Of a stretch of 64,000 nt of DNA, positions 1 to 13,030 are shown one piece after another (position 1 is the first letter of the stretch; each line of letters begins with the position of its first letter). Source of the DNA: Nilaparvata lugens. Its lineage: Eukaryota; Arthropoda; Insecta; Hemiptera; Delphacidae. A program made the translations under genes and the position numbers. The DNA lies in NCBI RefSeq assembly GCF_014356525.2, contig NC_052516.1:22536929-22600928 (forward strand), in the 5' to 3' direction. The notes beneath the pieces are model-generated. The model was not told the DNA's origin. It saw only the letters and a list, made by a program, of their open reading frames with translations, and did no database searches.

Positions 1-79
1 AATGTTGTAAATTACACTATCGAAAATACTGAATGAACATAAAAACAATAAAAAACATAATATAAAAAATGAACAATAA

Positions 80-180
80 ACACACAATGAATGTGTAGGG
101 TACCGGTTTAAGCATTACTACGATTCAGTATTAACTTGTAGTGCAACTTGAAATTTGAGTTTTCCTCTCAAATTATTATC
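80..180 (+). repeat. Direct repeat, copy 1 (about 100 bp)
   Basis: This block, starting ACACACAATGAAT and passing through GGGTACCGGTTTAAGC, recurs almost unchanged at 1313-1413 in the same orientation. The two copies bracket a non-autonomous hAT element. The flanks of the two copies differ, so the match is limited to about 100 bp. No coding capacity is seen. It may be a local duplication or two copies of a short dispersed repeat. Confidence 0.75.
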
Positions 181-423
181 CACGTACAATCTGAAAGCTC
201 ATGTGGGCATCACCCGAAATAAAATCGTTTCATTCATTTAAGGCCTTATCAAAATAATAAGTCCTTCAAAATAGGATATTATTAGACTTTATGAGTCTAT
301 TGCATGGATCACTTCTTAAAAACACCCCTGGAACATCCAACTTTGTATTACAGGACTATAAAATTTCTATAGAACATGCCAAACCTTCAAATAACATTAT
401 TGATGTTTTTATATTAAGCTCTG

Positions 424-1212
424 CAGTGGCGGATCCAAGATAGGCCAAAGGGGGAGTGCTGGGCGTTTGGGAGGGGTGAAAGCACCGGGGGGGATGGAAT
501 ACCCCCCAGCAAGGCGGGAATTTTCAAAATTCAAGTGTAAAATGGCACATTTTTAGGCCGTCTTTAACTCTTCATTATTGACCAGAGTTTAGATGCATAA
601 TCCTATGGTTTGACCCAAGAATATTGACTAAAAATAAAAGGATTTTAAAGCCATTACAAAGTTTTTTGCATTAACATAAATCATATATCTGACCCTTTGA
701 CCATAAGAATTTGAAAGTTGAAAGCTATTACCTTTTTAATTATTTCATGTACGGGAATACTTTTAGTACTGATATTACTTTTTTACAAATGATTGAGTTA
801 TAAAAATAAACCTGTATGTAAATTTTTAGTTATTCTACCTTATAATAAGTTTCCATAATGCATCAATGCAATACTTATCATTCCTTATTATAAAAGTTCT
901 AAAGCAGAAGTATTGTGTAAGTTTCAGCTGGTTTACTCTTATCCTGAATTTAAAGGGTGACAGTAACAGTTCAAAACAAAGAAATATTAAGTTGAATATT
1001 TCAAAGGGCAGTAAAAATGTAACAAAACGTATTCAAAAGAAACTTTAATCTTACAACCTTTTTCAACAGTACAATGCTATGTTATCTGATGGCCCAATTT
1101 GACAAACACATTCGGCAACCGAACCAAACAAGAAATTACCCATTTTATCTAGTGTTATTGGATACCCAAGGGGGGGGGGGCTAGCCGCTAGCCCCTCTTT
1201 GGATCCGACACT
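424..1212. mobile_element. Non-autonomous hAT-type element with 8-bp target duplication
   Basis: The left end starts CAGTGGCGGATCCAA and the right end is its imperfect inverse (TTGGATCCGACACT). Both ends are flanked by the direct repeat AAGCTCTG (416-423 and 1213-1220). A CAGTGGCGG-like terminus with an 8-bp duplication is the hAT signature. The 789-bp interior has no transposase frame and contains G homopolymers near both ends. Confidence 0.8.
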
Positions 1213-1312
1213 AAGCTCTGTTCAACTTTCTGTATATTTATATCATAATATTATGACATATTAGGTTGATGCAGATTTTAGCCGAATTACTATTGTCACA
1301 ATAAATATTAGG

Positions 1313-1413
1313 ACACACAATGAATATGTAGGGTACCGGTTTAAGCATTACTACGATTCAGTATTAACTTGTAGTGCAACTTGAAATTTGAGTTTTCCTC
1401 TCAAATTATCATC
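1313..1413 (+). repeat. Direct repeat, copy 2 (about 100 bp)
   Basis: Near-identical second copy of the block at 80-180, with only a couple of differences visible by eye. It lies 100 bp downstream of the hAT element and about 200 bp upstream of the first ADA exon in the window. Confidence 0.75.
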
Positions 1414-1621
1414 AAAGTACAGTACTACTAGAATGACATATGTATCGCCTAATAAAGTCATTAATCTTGACATTGATAAGGTTTTGAAAAGTGCTTGAAA
1501 AATTATTTGAAAATCGGTGAAGTTCATGAGAATTCATTGAATTTACCTAACAGTCTAATTTCAAATAATGTCATTCATTTCGATAATAATATTTTAAATT
1601 TTGATAAATTCTCATTTTCAG

Positions 1622-4377
1622 AAAAAATGACATGAAATTGCCTGGAGATGGCAGTTTTGAAGCTCTTAGCAAAGCTCTGACAGTCACTGAACCAATAGAT
1701 TTGGCAAACTTTTTGAAGCCATTTGGAATCTACATACAAGCTTTGAAGTGAGTCATTGATCAATGCCGATTATAGATTCTATAAAATATTCAGTTCATGA
1801 GATTATACATCTCAATGGAAATGGGTTTCCATTAGAGTCAATCTACTGAGTAGAGAGATGAGTGTACTCTTGAATGAGCTTTATGAGACTCTTTTCAATC
1901 TTGTATTAATTAATTTGGTTTACTAATATATGCAAAAAATATCAACAACCTTTCAGTACTATACCTATCTTACAAAAAAATATTTTTGGATAGTTTGATG
2001 TGATGTAGGGTATTTTAAATAATCAAATGTTTCACTTCACCATTAAACCGTCAAAGAAAAGTTATGATGTGCTGTTAAGAGTGTTGAATATTCTCTTATT
2101 TTTCAAATACAATATGAACCACTGCCCAAAGGTCATTCAAAAATGATAAATTCGTCTCCTAAACTTAGTTGGTATATAGTTTAGTTAGGTACCTACTATT
2201 ATCAACCATTTGTAAAATAAAATAGGTAGGCCTATAACATTTAGTAGGTAGTCTATTATTGAGTCGATAATAGTTCATCAATAATTACTCATATTGATTA
2301 TTATTTGGTTACACTAAGATAAATTATCATAAACAAGCTATTAGTTTTTAATATCATGCTAAAAAAGTGAATTGATAATAGCGCAGTTCGTAATGCTATT
2401 CAAAATTGAAGAACCTTTATTATTTTATGTTGTAAAAATGTTTTTCAATGTTCTTATCATTACCCTCTCAAACCTAACACTTTTTCGCCCACATCACTTT
2501 TTGTAATGTTATAACTTATAAAGTGAAAATGGAAGATATATATCTATCTAACATTTTTCCCCAAATAAATAAATTTATTTTTTTCAAGAGTGAAAAAACA
2601 GCTAAAGCGTACCCTCATATATATATAGCGGCAATATAGCCGAATGTGGGAAACATGTCTTAAGAATATGATTGTATATAATTTCTCTCACTGCCAATTT
2701 TACATCTCAAAACCCTTTATTCCCTTAAAACTTTTACTATTTATTTACAATTTTCTAGGAGTTTGGAAGCAGCAGAGCGAGTAGCCTATGAGTTCAGTGA
2801 AGAGATGAGTAAAAATAAAGTGGCCTACGCTGAAGCTAGGTACTGCCCACACAATTTTTTGCCCGAAAATCAAAAGGAGGTTTCAAAATCAACAGGTTAG
2901 TTACTAGAATTTATAATTTTAAAATAATATGTATTTTAAATCTTTCTTTTCCTATTCCTTTCCTATCTATTTTCTCTTCCTATTATTTTCTTATTCACAA
3001 TTGATGAAAATCTGTTATTGTGTTCAGTGTTGAAACTGCAACGTGCAACTTGAATAATTTCTTTTTAAATGTCAAAGGTTTGAAGCAAGTGGTGGAAGCA
3101 GTTACAAGAGGTTTTACAAGAGGGGAGGAGGATTTTGGAGCTAAAGTGAGATCGATTCTGGTGGGATTCAATGGTGAAGACTCGGTCGATGATGTTTTGA
3201 AACTTGCACATTACTTCAAAGGTGAAGGGGTGGTGGGAATCGATATGGCCACTAAACAGAATCTTGGATATAATCCAGGTAAGAAAACACATACCGGGTA
3301 CCTTACAAAATATTGCTATTGAAAACGATTCTTTGATTGTATGTCTATATTAGAATGAATAAAATAAGAATATAACAAGATTAAGTAGCCTACAATCTGA
3401 TAATACGGTATATGTTCTAGAATAATTATTCATGAAACGTTCAAACAGAATGGATTAAGATGATGAAAGTACCTAATTGAAAACAATTTTTGATTGTGTG
3501 TCTAATGTATAAAATGAGAATATAACTGGATAAAGTAACCTACAATCTGACGATAATATATATTCTAGAATAATTTTTCATGAAACGTTCGAACAGAATA
3601 GATTAAGATGATGAGAGCATGAAGATATAAATTTAAAATTGTATTTAACAAGTCAATATCCAATCTGACATGAAGTTGTTAATGGTTTGCCAAAGCAGTA
3701 GATTGAAACTATTTTAATTTTGAAATCATCTACTCGAGGATTCCACAGGGGTAGCCAGTTTTGATAGTTTTCAGTTTCGCACCTACTTTTGCAGTAATCC
3801 TCGAGCTAGTTTTCAAACTGAAACATATAGGTACCGGTAGCCTAATCATTATAATATTATTCTCAGAACAATATTCTTTGAATAGGCCTGACTAATTTTT
3901 CCTGTTAAAACATTGTTTCTCTACAATTTTAATTTCTCTTTTCATTTTCATGTTATATCCTTTTTGTTTGTGTTTTTATCAAATCTCAGGCGAATGAGAT
4001 CAATTAATTGATTTAAATGAATAAATCAGTTCGAGAACAGTAGAGTTGCCAGTTTTCTGTTTCAACCGCCTTCTAAATAACTGTGACTCAAGTTATTTCA
4101 GTTTATCTCTGATATTTATATATAGGCCAAAATATCAATATTGTTGGTTTTTGTTAACAATGATAAATTTTATCTCAAACATAATTATTTTATTTATCAA
4201 AACCAAGAAAATAGATTTTCTCATGATTCAATAATGATACATTTTTACTTTCCTTGCCCTATTACCATAGGTACCGGTAAGGAAAGTATTGCTTTCCAAA
4301 AAAAATTAAGGTACCCCAATTTCTAAATTTCTATACGTTTCAAGGTCCCCTGAGTCCAAAAAAGTGGTTTTTGGGTG

Positions 4378-4460
<83 letters not shown>

Positions 4461-7400
4461 AGTGTATGTGCGTATGTGTACACGATATCTCATCTCCCAA
4501 TTAACGGAATGACTTGAAATTTGGAACTTAAGGTCCTTACACTATAAGGATTCGACACGAACAATTTCAATCAAATGCAATTTAAGATGGCGGTTAAAAT
4601 GGCGAAAATGTTGCCAAAAACAGGGTTTTTCGCGATTTTATCGAAAACGGCTCCAACGATTTTGATCAAATTCATACCTAGAAAAGTCATTGATAAGCTC
4701 TATCAACTGCCATAAGTCTCATATCTCTAAAAAATTCAGGAGCACTGCGCCATCTATGCAAAGTTTGATTTTAGATTCCCAATTATCAGGCTTCAGATAC
4801 AATTTAAACAAAAAAATCAAGTGGAAAATATTAAGCATAGAAATCTCTACAATTAATGTTCAGTAGCATTTCCACCTAAAATTAAAAATGAGCTCGAAAT
4901 TAGAGAAAATGAGATTATTCAATTGCAAACTGTTGATGCTATTGAATCATTCGCTATGAAGAGATAGCAGACTTCGTGTGTCTGCAGCGCTATTGTCCTG
5001 TCACCAGCTGGCTCAGATCTTAGAAAAGTAGACTTGAGATGCGCGGTAACACTAGCGTCAGTTGATCAATTTTCATAACGGCAAGGAAAGTTGTGTGAGT
5101 GCACCACACCAGATTTTTATAATTGAGATTAAATATTTTGGGAGTTCATTTTGTGTTCTTCATATTATAGCCAACAGTTTTGCAATAGCAGTGAGGACTT
5201 GAAAAGTATAGAGCTATATAGAGCTAATGACAGATAGGGGTAGCAAACCAATGTCAATCGGGTGCTGACTTTACAACGTGAATCTCACTAAAAACTGAAT
5301 TAGCCTGTTTTTCTTCTCTCTTGCAGAGGAAGTAAAACTCAACTCTCAGGCGATTTGTTGCTACGAAGAAGCCAGAAAATGTGGAATTCATAGAACTTTG
5401 CATGCTGGTGAATCAGGGGGCCCTGAAATGGTACAAAGGGTGAGTCATTTATCTATTCAACGTATTAATTGAACGGCTGTAGCGAGTTCTTTGTAATGAA
5501 GAAATTTGAATTTTGGTAGCCTAGGTCTATGTTTTGACCACATTTGATGGATGTTATAGTTACTGGATTGAATTCCACATTACTCAATGCAATCAGCAAT
5601 TACAGTACGGTATAACAGTACGGTTTAAAACAACAGTATACCGGTATTGAATGTGCGAAAATAACTACCTAAAAAACTAAAACAGGATATTAACACCTGG
5701 ATCAAGTGTAGCCTAATTACTTCTTCTATCTATGAGATGTTTCACAGAGTGTACTCTTCTGACTGGTGTAAGTGCACGTCCAGTGCCAACATACCTGTCA
5801 TCAAATTTTTGGTTGGGATCGATTTAGTATGTTATTTTGAGCACAAAATCACAAAAATTAAACGGCGCTCACTATTGTTTTTTAAATAAACTAAGTTCAA
5901 AGTAGCCCAATTTTACATGCATTTAACCTATGAGTAGCAGCCATTTTGATTATTTTTTAATCATCAAATTATGATATTCCTAATCTGAGTTTTCCTAACC
6001 CAAAGCTTTTCCTAACCTAAGCTTTCCTAACATAAAGCTTTTCCTAGCCTAAAGCTTTTCCTAACCTACAGCTTTTCCTAACCTTAGCTACTTATGGTTG
6101 CTACTTATAGGTTAAATGCATGTAAAGTTCTGCTACTTTGAACTTAGTTTAATTAAAAAACAATAGTGAGCGCCGTTTAATTTTTGTGCTCAAAATAACA
6201 TACTAAATCGATCCCAACCAAAAATTTGATGACAGGTATGTTGGCACTGGACGTGCACTTTAGCCCTTCTGACTTGTGTGCTTGCTTATTCTGCAATCCT
6301 TTGTTATTCATCTATTTCTTCAAAAAAAATTCTAACACCTGGTCCTATGGGTTTCTTTCTCCATCCTTTCCCTTATTATTCTTCCCCCATCCCATCCTTT
6401 ATTCATATCTACCGTCTATTTACTTTCCCTGATACCTTTTCCACCTTCTCAAGGATTGAAAGTTTTCCTAGTACATGGATATCCATAGTTGAAAAACCAT
6501 TCAATCTTCCACATTTTATTTCGCACCACTTTCTTTTTCTTTTTTTTTTAATGTGTATTGTTTGCATGTATTCTTTTTGTTAATCTCTGTATCAAACTTG
6601 TATGTGTGTGTAAAAAAATTAATTGATAATTGAATTAATTGAACAATTAAATTAATTCCAAGTCGTCCAATGCAATCAATCACACTGAGACAAAAAGGAA
6701 ATTCGATTATTAACTTACCAGGTACCTATTTTAAGATCTTCTTTCAGCTGTTCTCCTTGCCGTGCTACCAATTTCTCCTGAATAGGTTGGATAGCATTTC
6801 ACACCTATTAACCTAAAGGAAGTTATCGGCTCCAAAATGGTAGATTCTTGATAAACTATGAATGGATCTATTGCTTATGAATGAGAAATCCAGTTTTCAG
6901 AGCAAACCAACTTATAATCTTCAGAAGAATTTTGGCAATATACAACACAAATCCACAAAACAATACCTTACACACTTAAGCATCTAGCATCATTACAAGC
7001 TAAATACTTATCCATTTATATAGTTGAAAAACAATGGCTATAGGCTTGTAGACACACAAAACAATTTATACAAAATTAGAACACCATAAAACTGTTCAAA
7101 ACTCAATTTAAAACATTAAAAATTCAATTAAACAGAAAAATATTTAGAGAACACATAGCCAGCCACCATTTTTTAGAGAGAGGACCTAACGGGTACAGAG
7201 CAAAGCCCCACCTCAAAACCAGTGTCGATGTCATGAACACATCACCGATATTAAATTCCAAAAAATTATAAATTACAAGTTTAGAATTTACATTTTACAT
7301 TTGTTCTCAATAAAACTTTATTTCGAAACTGTTATTTTAAATTTATATATCCTCTATATTTATAATGATCTATTTATTATGTAAACTCTGTTTCGGTGAT

Positions 7401-9386
7401 ACCATGGAATGTGAAACACAATTATTTACGATAAATTCTCAGTTAAAAAGTTGTCCGCATATCGATTACTCTGATATTTACTATCAAGTTTTATAGATCT
7501 CGAATTGAAGATTCGATTTTAATCGAGAAAAAATGTAATATTACATCCTTGTTGTCAATATTTGTCACAGAAGTCTTTAGGGTAGTCATAGCATTGAAAG
7601 TACCTATAAAAGTAGCCTATACACTTAATTATTTATACAATGAATTAGTTGCTGACACTTAATTATTGAATTAAACCTAGAATTATATTTCCATCAACCA
7701 TAAATAGTATAAATAATATGAACCATAAGTATATTCTGTGAACTCTACTATTTTTATAATTTCCTTTACATTCTCTCACAGTAATTCTCATTCTTATGGT
7801 TTGATTTCTTGTAGGCACTGGAAATATTCCATGCTGAACGGATAGGACACGGCTATCACACTGTAGAAGATGAGAAGCTGTTTCAAAATTGCTTGAAAGA
7901 TCGGGTGCATTTCGAGACGTGTCCTCATTCCAGTATTCTCACTGGTGCTGTAAAACTCAATGACCACAAAAAGCATCCCATTATCAGGTACAAGCATTTC
8001 TATTTCCGATAGAACAATATGTACTGCTAATTATTGCAATTGAAATGTAAGCCATTGCTATATTGATGGTAGATACGCTGTTTAAGATCGTTTTCTTGGA
8101 CACTTATTAAGTCTAATGGACCATTAAATCTATAGAAGAGGAGCGATGGTCTTTCAGATTTTTAATAAGTGTCTTTTAGAAACCGGACCCAAGTCGAAAA
8201 AATTTGTATTTTTAATACCGTACTGTAAAAGAATCTGTTGTATCATTCTACTTCTACTGTTGAACAAAATGTACTGTTGCGATATTTCTTTTAATATTAA
8301 ACTTTCATGTACTAAACAGTATTCATATTGATTAATGTAGCTCACAACATTAGGCTATAATAAAATATAACACTATATCATTTATATTTTTGAACATAAA
8401 TTGTTTAAACATTCATTTTATAGCCACTGAGTAAGTAACAGTTTCCATATTTTGAGGCGGATACAGTACTTTAGAAATTTGTTTTCACCCCTACACTGAG
8501 ATTCACAGTAGTAAAGTCTTTGCAGGTGTCATTCCTGCAATTTTTTTAGTTTATTATCTATTGTATAAACTTAAATGATTTTTATTGAATTGAGGAATAT
8601 TTTCAATTTCAATTAATTTATTTATTCCCAGATTTGCAGAAAATGATGCGAATTTTTCGATAAGTAGTGATGATCCGACTGTTATTAATAAATGGGTTGA
8701 CAGTGACTATCAACTGCTACAAGAATGGGGACTCAATTCTCATCACTTCAAAAAAGCTGTGAGTGCAATTAATTTCAAATTAATTGAATATGATAACTTA
8801 CCTTGAACTGGGTGCAGTATTATACACTGGTACTTGTGTTATTATGTCATTTTATATAACGCCGATTGGTACTTGTGTTAAATATACTCTCATTTTATAT
8901 AACACTGATAGCCTACAAAACATTTTATTGATGCAGTGTATCTGAAGATCAATTAATGCATAACATCCATTTAGCACGGTGGGGCATTCACATGCATTTA
9001 GCATAGCACAGGCTGGAAGTTCGTACACGTCTTAGTAGAACTGTATAGCACTAAACGTGTTAAGTGCAAAGAGTTGAATTTATCCTGCTGAGAACCATAT
9101 TTTCTGAACTGACCACAGGTATTGAAATATTATAAACATATTGATATAAGAGCTATTTCCTCGTATAAATAGTGTATGACATTGAATTGATATTTTCATT
9201 TGTAAAGCAGCAGTTTCGTACTGTTCACAAGTGAACGTCCGTATTTCCTCATTATAATTTTATGTGATTGAAGATATGTTCAATATTTCAAATTGATTTC
9301 AGAACCTGAATGCAGCTGAAGCCTGTTTCCTACCTCAGGATGAGAAAGCACAACTTGTGGAAACCATGAAGAAACTATGGACATGA
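1622..9386 (+). CDS. ADA: Adenosine deaminase, 3' seven coding exons (5' end outside window)
   Basis: Hydrolytic deamination of adenosine and deoxyadenosine to inosine in purine catabolism. Exons: 1622-1747, 2759-2895, 3078-3278, 5327-5439, 7815-7987, 8632-8758 and 9303-9386 (stop TGA). All junctions are AG/GT and the phases join without a break, giving 319 residues. Motifs of the metal-dependent TIM-barrel deaminases are present in order. They are GEEDFGAKVRSIL, the zinc/catalytic HAGE (in HRTLHAGESGGPE), the catalytic histidine in ERIGHGYHT, and the Asp pair in SISSDDP. The C-terminus NLNAAEACFLPQDEK matches ADA1. The family's N-terminal HxHLDGA zinc-binding segment is not found before 1622, so one or more 5' exons lie left of position 1. 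Family proteins are about 350 residues, consistent with 40-50 missing. Introns 3 and 4 carry transposons. ADA1 is preferred over ADA-like/ADAL because of the full-length match. Confidence 0.95.
3321..3618 (+). repeat. Tandem duplication of about 150 bp in ADA intron 3
   Basis: Two diverged head-to-tail copies (3321-3476 and 3479-3618) both run GAAAAC..TTTGATTGT..TGTCTA to CATGAAACGTTC and AACAGAAT. The second has small deletions. Non-coding. Confidence 0.75.
4247..5091. mobile_element. TIR element (845 bp) with internal TG microsatellite
   Basis: It is bounded by the 12-bp inverted repeat ACTTTCCTTGCC (4247-4258) and GGCAAGGAAAGT (5080-5091), in ADA intron 3. The interior has no coding frame. 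It holds a (TG)n tract and then a segment including ACGATATCTCATCTCCC. I recognise this style of repeat from planthopper sequence, but could not confirm it here. Confidence 0.65.
4374..4458. repeat. (TG)n microsatellite
   Basis: Long TG run with one GG interruption near 4401, inside the 4247-5091 element. The apparent His-Thr repeat reading frame on the minus strand is just this tract translated. Confidence 0.95.
5770..6260. mobile_element. Foldback MITE with long inverted arms
   Basis: The left arm begins AAGTGCACGTCCAGTGCCAA and the right arm ends with its inverse. The arms pair over about 200 bp and include GGGATCGATTTAGTATGTTA. The loop (about 5985-6085) is a small tandem array of a TTTTCCTAACCTAAAGC-like unit. 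A partial copy of one arm lies at 56895-57000. Located in ADA intron 4. Confidence 0.8.
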
Positions 9387-9392
9387 TTTTTC

Positions 9393-9398
9393 AATAAA
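9393..9398 (+). terminator. ADA polyadenylation signal
   Basis: AATAAA lies seven bases after the ADA stop codon (TGA 9384-9386), followed by A-rich sequence. It is the only canonical signal close to the gene end. Confidence 0.65.
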
Positions 9399-9608
9399 AA
9401 GAAAAATTTGAAGAGATAGATTCATAGTTTTCTTGTTACAGTAAACTAATATTCCAAAATCTGATGTAACTATCTGCTAAGTTTTTTTAAACTTCAACAT
9501 GATTCAAGGATTATTATTAGCGTATGGCTTTCAATGGTGGGGATACCCAAGGGTAGTTCCACCTCGCCGTATATAGTCCAAAGTTCCCTAATGAAAAACC
9601 GGTCACTA

Positions 9609-12600
9609 AAGGGCCCTACACACCTACGGATTTGGCCTGTCTTGGCTCGGCTCGGGAGAAATCTGTGAGTGTGTAGGCGATTTTATTGCGAGCCGAGCCA
9701 AATCCGTCCAGGGCTACTGGCGCAGCTCGGCTCGGCTCGGGCGAAATCCGGGAGTGTGTAGGCTCTCTCGGCCGGGCGCGTGTAGTTACCAAAAATCTAA
9801 ATCGCCTAAAAAATTGAGATAGCAAAATTTTTATTTCAGATTCGGATTCAGCGCCCTCGAATTAGTAAAACGGTTCGCGGGGACTCTAAAATAGTCGAAA
9901 ATAAAAACTCTGTGAGTACTTTAATGTTATTAATGAAGAATTCTATGAAGAATTTGGTTGAACCTATAGCAAGAAAGTACTAGAACTGTAAAATAATAAT
10001 ACCAGTGTTTCCCAAAAATTGTTATTAGCTGTAGAATAAAAATATTTCAATTTTTTATTCAATAAAAATCAACTTATTTTTGTCTATTTATGTGAAATTT
10101 TATTGAGGAAGCTGAAATTGAATCACAATTTTTTTGTCTCTATTTTTACAGGATAATATCGAGTATGGCAACCTTTTTCAATCAATGAATTGTCATAGTA
10201 TTTTAAATACTATATTACACAAGATGTAAAAAGTTCTATACCGTACTTATTGGGAGCTGGTTGAGGCTTTACAGTATTAAGAATAGAGGTTCAATTCTCT
10301 ATCTACTGCTACGCTGTGTGAATAAATAACTAAGAGTTGGTGTGTGTCTGTGTGAGAAAGAGAGAGAGATTGATTGATTTTATTGACAGTGTGCTAGGTC
10401 TCGACAGACCCATTGCACAAAAACAGCATTACTAAATATATATCTAGATAATTAAACAAACTAAACGATAGTATCATGAACAAAATAGTATTAATGCAAT
10501 TAAGAAAAAGAAAAAATAGTAAATAATTGGAAAATGACAGATTAATTGTTATAATTATAAGATAGCAGAAAGCTCTATCCAGGAGTTAGAGAGAATAGAG
10601 GAAAATAAGGGGACAGGGAGAATAGATGAAGAAGAAAAGTAAAACATATACTATATACAGGGTGTCCCAGATAAGGTGTAAACCCCGGCTACCATAGATT
10701 CTACATGCAATTTGCAACAAAAAATGTTTAGTAAAATGTTCTCCTATCGACCTTCGTTTTCGAGATATATCGATTTTTCAATATTTTTCAAGTAGGCGTA
10801 CTTCCAGTCATTAAATCGTCAATATCTCAAGAACCATTGGTCTTAAGTGAATTTTGAGGACATCGTTGAAAAGAGGACAAAATTTCACATTGATTTGATG
10901 TATAAAACATGCCAAAGTCGATTATTCAGAAGTATTTTTTAGCGGTCAAAGTTGAAAAAGAGTGATTTTTGAAGTTTTTTGAAAACTTCAGACACATTTT
11001 TCTCGATTTTTTTTCCAGGGTACGAAATAATTTTTATAGCGCAAAAACTCCCTTTTTTGATTATCTTTCGAATGAGACCAAATACAGGTGTCTAGCTCAA
11101 ATCCTCGAATCAGAATTTCAGTTTAAATTCGATTTTTTAATTAAAAACGAGATTTATCTTGTTTGAGTGTGAATAATATTGTCTACAATTTGATAGCTTT
11201 GTGTCGAGTGATTGAGGGCATAAAAATACTTTTTCTATAGGAAATTTGGCTGAGAAATTCAATGAAACTGGTTAGAAGTTCGTATCTGCAATTGTTATTG
11301 AGATACAAGTTGAAAATCGTTCAAAGTTGAGTTGAAATCTAAACTTTTCAAACAGTTTTTTCTTGATTTTTTTTTCACGGTAACAATATTTTTACAATAA
11401 TGAAAAAACTTTGCCATTTTATAAACTATCGATCACTCAATCACTCGACACAAAGCTATCAAATTGTAGACAATATTATTCACACTCAAACAAGATAAAT
11501 CTCGTTTTCAATTAAAAAATCGAATTTAAACTGAAATTCTGATTCGAGGATCAGTCTAAAAAATACTTCTGAATAATCGACTTTGGCATGTTTTATACAT
11601 CAAATCAATGTGAAATTTTGTCCTCTTTTCAACGATGTCCTCAAAATTCACTTAAGACCAATGGTTCTTGAGATATTGACGATTTAATGACTGGAAGTAC
11701 GCCTACTTGAAAAATCGATATATCTCGAAAACGAAGGTCGATAGGAGAAAATTTTACTAAACATTTTTTGTTGCAAATTGCATGTAGAATCTATGGTAGC
11801 CGGGGTTTACACCTTATCTGGGACACCCTGTATATTAAAAATAAATTGCAAATAAAGCACAATTACTTTTAAGTAGCGTTGAAAGATCTGATAATGAAAC
11901 TGCACTTCAGCGGACCTCAAAAAGCCTACTGAGTTCACATCCGTCAGAGATTAGATTAGATTTCATTATTTATGTATGTTACAATACATAAGATTGATTG
12001 ATTGATTGAGTACTTTATTTATGTAGATTACAATATATACTGGCTTATACACTCATATACAATAGCTTACAATATTTCAAAATTATAGATGAATTTACAA
12101 AATATAAACTAAGAAAATAATTATTGAGCTGTATATGATATGAAAAAAAAACAATTTGTAATAATTATAGATAATATTGTTATGCATCTACATAAATTGG
12201 CAGAGCTTTGGACATATCAATGTCCATTCTTCGGAAATAATATTCATGGGATCCTTCCAACTAACTCTCTACCTAAGAGAGAGAGAGAGAGTGTGTGTAG
12301 ATAACAATAAGGAGGAAATAGAAGTGAAAATGGTCAGAGTTAAATTCATATTCAACTCTTTTCATATTCATAGTTGATTTTCTGATTTCATATTTGGATT
12401 CATCTTTTCAAAGTTTAAATAAAAAAAAAGTTTTAAAAATGTTCATGTTTGGACCTAAAATTGTAAGTGTTCAACCTTTCCCTTTGTGAGCAAAAAATTA
12501 TTATCTTATTAACCTAGTACGTTTTTACTATAATAGAAAGCTATATTAAAAACAGCCATAACTCCCTTTTTTCGGCTATTTTCGAAAATGGGACTTACGC

Positions 12601-12827
12601 TTTAAAGAATGTGGGGTCGCTGAATTCAAATACGAAATCAAAATTCCTCTATCTCCTTTATTGGACGATTTAGATTTTGGTGGAGAGGATAGCCTTGAAA
12701 AGTAGGGCAGGCCAGGCTCGTGTTGCTTACTACTTGTGTAAGTAGTGATTTTGCTCAGAGTCGTTCAAGGACACAGGCCAAGACAGGCTAAATCTGCGAG
12801 CCAAATCCGTAGGTGTGTAGGGCCCTT
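9609..12827. mobile_element. 3.2-kb TIR element, host of a nested foldback
   Basis: The left end AAGGGCCCTACACACCTACG and the right end (inverse at 12808-12827) form a terminal repeat of about 28 bp. GC-rich subterminal repeats of GGCTCGGCTCGGG type follow on the left. No transposase frame remains. A 1.18-kb foldback (10654-11834) is nested inside. LINE 3'-tail-like pieces also occur, at 10341-10620 and 11935-12150 (TTGATTGATTGAGTACTTTA). It fills most of the ADA to RNASEH2B intergenic space. Confidence 0.7.
10654..11834. mobile_element. Long foldback element with ACAGGGTGTCCC ends
   Basis: The termini are TATACAGGGTGTCCCAGATA and its exact inverse. The left arm extends to about 11215. The right arm (from about 11445) pairs with it but lacks an internal block of about 150 bp. 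The asymmetric arms suggest inverted duplication of one transposon end followed by deletion. No transposase frame is intact. Confidence 0.85.
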
Positions 12828-12930
12828 AAGGTTATAATAGTGAGCACAATACTTTAAATTTACACTTTTCAAGGATGAAAACAAATTTGACAATTTATGA
12901 TTTGGTTCGAACTTACAGTATGTGAACATG

Positions 12931-13030
12931 ACTATAGTGAGATTCCTTCCACGTCAGCATTGATTGAATGTTAAGTATTGATGTAATTATATGAGGAATG
13001 CTGACAGTTTAAAGTGAATCTCATTGTAGA
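12931..13030. mobile_element. Short hairpin MITE (TATAGTGAGATTC type)
   Basis: Inverted ends ACTATAGTGAGATTC and GTGAATCTCATTGTAG, with subterminal GTCAGCATT and its inverse AATGCTGAC. Relatives lie at 15124-15237 and 16385-16480. Confidence 0.65.

Noticed and set aside
4306..4500. His-Thr repeat protein on the minus strand
   Set aside because: Translation of a TG microsatellite.
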